NCBI GenBank assembly: GCA_041658205.1
Contig: JBBAAO010000001.1
Location: 496,001 to 560,000, forward strand
Direction: 5' to 3'
Length of the DNA: 64,000 bases
Origin: Bacteroidota bacterium
GTDB lineage: Bacteria; Bacteroidota; Ignavibacteria; UBA10030; UBA8401
Shown: positions 62,648-64,000 of the stretch, in pieces
Layout of the letters: each line of letters opens with the position of its first letter
How positions within the stretch are numbered: the first letter of the stretch is position 1
Translations under genes and position numbers: made by a program
Notes under the pieces: generated by a model
The model's database searches: none
The model's input: only the letters and a program-made list of their open reading frames with translations
What the model was told of the DNA's origin: nothing

Positions 62648-63703
62648 ATGAAAAAATATATCGTCGCATTATTCATCATCATCGCTCTTTCAGGCTGCGA
62701 CAAAACCGATCCGATAGTGCCGGCTCAAGAAAATCCCATCTCAACGAAAGGGATTTATATTCTGAACGAAGGAGGTTTTACAAAATTGAATTCTACATTG
62801 TCGCTCTTTGTTCCAGATTCGAACAAAATATATTCTGATGTGTTTACTGCAGCAAATAATCGTTCTTTAGGCGACGTTTCAAATGATATTGTTCTCTATA
62901 ACAATAAAGCGTTTATTGTCGTTAACAACTCTCACAAGGTAGAGATCATTTCAACTGAAACACATAAATCCCTTGGGACAATCAATGTATCAGGGAATAG
63001 TCCAAACAAAATTGTTATTGTCAGCGACACGAAGGGATATATTACAAATCTGTATAAAGGAAGTGTGACAGCGTTTAACCCTTCAACATATGGCATCATC
63101 AAAGATAATATCTCTGTCGGATTGAATCCGCAAGGGATGGTGGTTGCGAATGGAAAGGTGTTTGTCTGTAATTCTGGTTACGGAAGCGACAGTACTGTTT
63201 CTGTCATTGATCCGATTCGTGACTCAGTCGTTGCAACAATTAAAGTGGCAAAGTCACCGACCGATATCGCTCTGGACAGCGATGGTGATGTGATTGTGTT
63301 ATGCAATGGGTATATGGACTTTTCCAATTCCAAGAATGATACTCCCGGTAATATTTCGGTCATCGATCCTGTGACATATGCGGTAAAGGGAACAATTTCT
63401 CTTCCGCTTGCAACGTACGGTCATCCAAGCGAATTAGCAGTTTCAAACAAAGGATATGGTTATACGGTAGTGCAAAGCGGAGTGTTGAAATTTGATACAA
63501 AAGCAAACACAATTGTTTCGTCGAACTTTATATTAAAAACGCCGTACTCTATCGCCGTCGATAACATCACAGAACGGATTTATCTTGGAGATGCAAAAGA
63601 TTTTAATTCGAATGGAAAGCTGTATGTCTACGACAAGAGTGCAACCTTAAAAGATTCAGCAACAGTTGGAATCATTCCAGGAACAATCATCTTTAAGAAA
63701 TAA
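62648..63703 (+). CDS. BtuG-like surface lipoprotein, beta-propeller
   Basis: 351 residues, with ACAGGAAAAAC before the ATG. A lipoprotein signal peptide has its lipobox at ALSGC (Cys near residue 17). The remainder shows YncE-type propeller repeats (KGIYILNEGGF, AFIVVNNSHKVEIISTET, VFVCNSGYGSDSTVSVIDP, GNISVIDPVTYAVKGTI). In Bacteroides, BtuG-type propeller lipoproteins cap BtuB and bind cobalamin very tightly; the same role is inferred here from fold and position. It is 24 bases after btuB, so probably under the same riboswitch. Confidence 0.85.
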   Translation: MKKYIVALFIIIALSGCDKTDPIVPAQENPISTKGIYILNEGGFTKLNSTLSLFVPDSNKIYSDVFTAANNRSLGDVSNDIVLYNNKAFIVVNNSHKVEIISTETHKSLGTINVSGNSPNKIVIVSDTKGYITNLYKGSVTAFNPSTYGIIKDNISVGLNPQGMVVANGKVFVCNSGYGSDSTVSVIDPIRDSVVATIKVAKSPTDIALDSDGDVIVLCNGYMDFSNSKNDTPGNISVIDPVTYAVKGTISLPLATYGHPSELAVSNKGYGYTVVQSGVLKFDTKANTIVSSNFILKTPYSIAVDNITERIYLGDAKDFNSNGKLYVYDKSATLKDSATVGIIPGTIIFKK

Positions 63704-63721
63704 CATTTCTTTTGTTTGGTC

Positions 63722-63753
63722 AAAAGGCGATGAATATTCATCGCCTTTTTTGT
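63722..63753 (+). terminator. Intrinsic terminator of the B12 uptake operon
   Basis: AAAAGGCGATGAA (63722-63734) pairs with TTCATCGCCTTTT (63737-63749), followed by more T. Confidence 0.92.
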
Positions 63754-63801
63754 TTTTTATGGCTATATTCTTAAGAATTTCAACCATTTTTTAGGAATAT
63801 T

Positions 63802-64000
63802 ATGCCATCGATTTCAATATCGTCAGGATCATTAAGCGAAAATCTTAACAACCAATTCACTTCGTTTGCAACGCATTCCATTATTAATCGACTGTGGGAA
63901 AAAGATTACACAATTTGGCGGAGTGAAGAGGTTCATAAAAAATCAATCCTTAACCGCCTTGGATGGTTACAAAGTCTTGACCTGATGCTTTCCAATGTAG
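63802..64000 (+). CDS. Glucose-6-phosphate isomerase-like protein, N-terminal fragment
   Basis: Open from the ATG at 63802, with TTAGGA just upstream, to the window edge; 66 residues are visible. RLWEKDYTIWRSEE and NRLGWLQS resemble the N-terminal region of bacterial glucose-6-phosphate isomerases, including those fused to transaldolase. The catalytic part is outside the window, so the call is provisional. Confidence 0.6.
   Translation, partial: MPSISISSGSLSENLNNQFTSFATHSIINRLWEKDYTIWRSEEVHKKSILNRLGWLQSLDLMLSNV

Overview
The window looks like a chromosomal segment of an AT-rich member of the Bacteroidota/Ignavibacteriota (FCB) lineage, most likely close to Ignavibacteria. The evidence is three secreted proteins ending in the type IX secretion (T9SS) sorting tail with the NYPNPFNPST signature, a full-length SprA translocon gene, a PorX-type REC-PglZ regulator, and the Bacteroidota-style alternative GlmU. 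Every protein gene I can support lies on the + strand. The only minus-strand gene is a tRNA-Leu. Many neighbours overlap by ATGA or TGATG, so most of the window is organised as long operons. Purine-rich ribosome-binding sites occur, but many genes lack one.

Layout. Bases 1-9134 are a surface-protein region: two delta-60 beta-propeller T9SS cargo proteins flank a peptidase S74 (self-cleaving chaperone) protein, followed by a beta-helix T9SS cargo protein. Bases 9135-10261 are non-coding or decayed: a broken HigA-like antitoxin, tRNA-Leu(CAG), and a 119-bp tandem repeat that starts at the tRNA's 5' end. Bases 10262-23103 are mostly housekeeping: a DUF4097-like adhesin-fold protein, tsaD, trpA, chorismate mutase, mltG, rpmE, a GxxExxY cassette, the alternative glmU, rsmB, kbl, two tandem membrane acyltransferases and rmuC. 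Bases 23363-31986 carry sprA followed by porX. Bases 31989-39665 carry tsaE-tsaB, accD, arginase, panC, a GlmU-like nucleotidyltransferase, a LytR_C protein, rsfS and argS. Bases 39846-55643 are a complete-looking Wzx/Wzy polysaccharide cluster: dTDP-glucose dehydratase, Wza-like exporter, Wzz, Wzy, Wzx, four GT4 enzymes, an initiating phosphoglycosyltransferase, a polyprenol-mannose synthase and a GT2 fusion protein. Bases 55674-59584 carry accA, a thioesterase, a 53-residue Trm112-like protein, nadC and a second flippase. Bases 59643-63703 are a vitamin B12 uptake locus with two cobalamin riboswitches, each followed by its own terminator. They control a small membrane protein (DUF6580-like) and a BtuB receptor with a BtuG-like lipoprotein. 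A partial glucose-6-phosphate isomerase gene runs off the right edge.

How it fits together. SprA and PorX are parts of the secretion system that would export the three sorting-tail proteins in the same window. The polysaccharide cluster could provide the A-LPS-like anchor to which T9SS cargo is attached in studied Bacteroidota; that link is inference. TsaD, TsaE and TsaB together make the t6A tRNA modification. AccA and AccD are the two halves of the carboxyltransferase. The B12 block pairs outer-membrane capture (BtuG-like, BtuB) with a candidate inner-membrane step.

The most unusual points are the tRNA-linked tandem repeat, a palindromic repeat inserted in frame into a propeller gene, the GT2 enzyme fused to a phosphoglycosyltransferase module whose catalytic motifs are missing, the inverted-repeat-bounded GxxExxY cassette, the sorting-tail DNA shared almost unchanged between two cargo genes, and the tandem B12 riboswitches. 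I do not see a CRISPR array, prophage, insertion sequence or an obviously new defence system.
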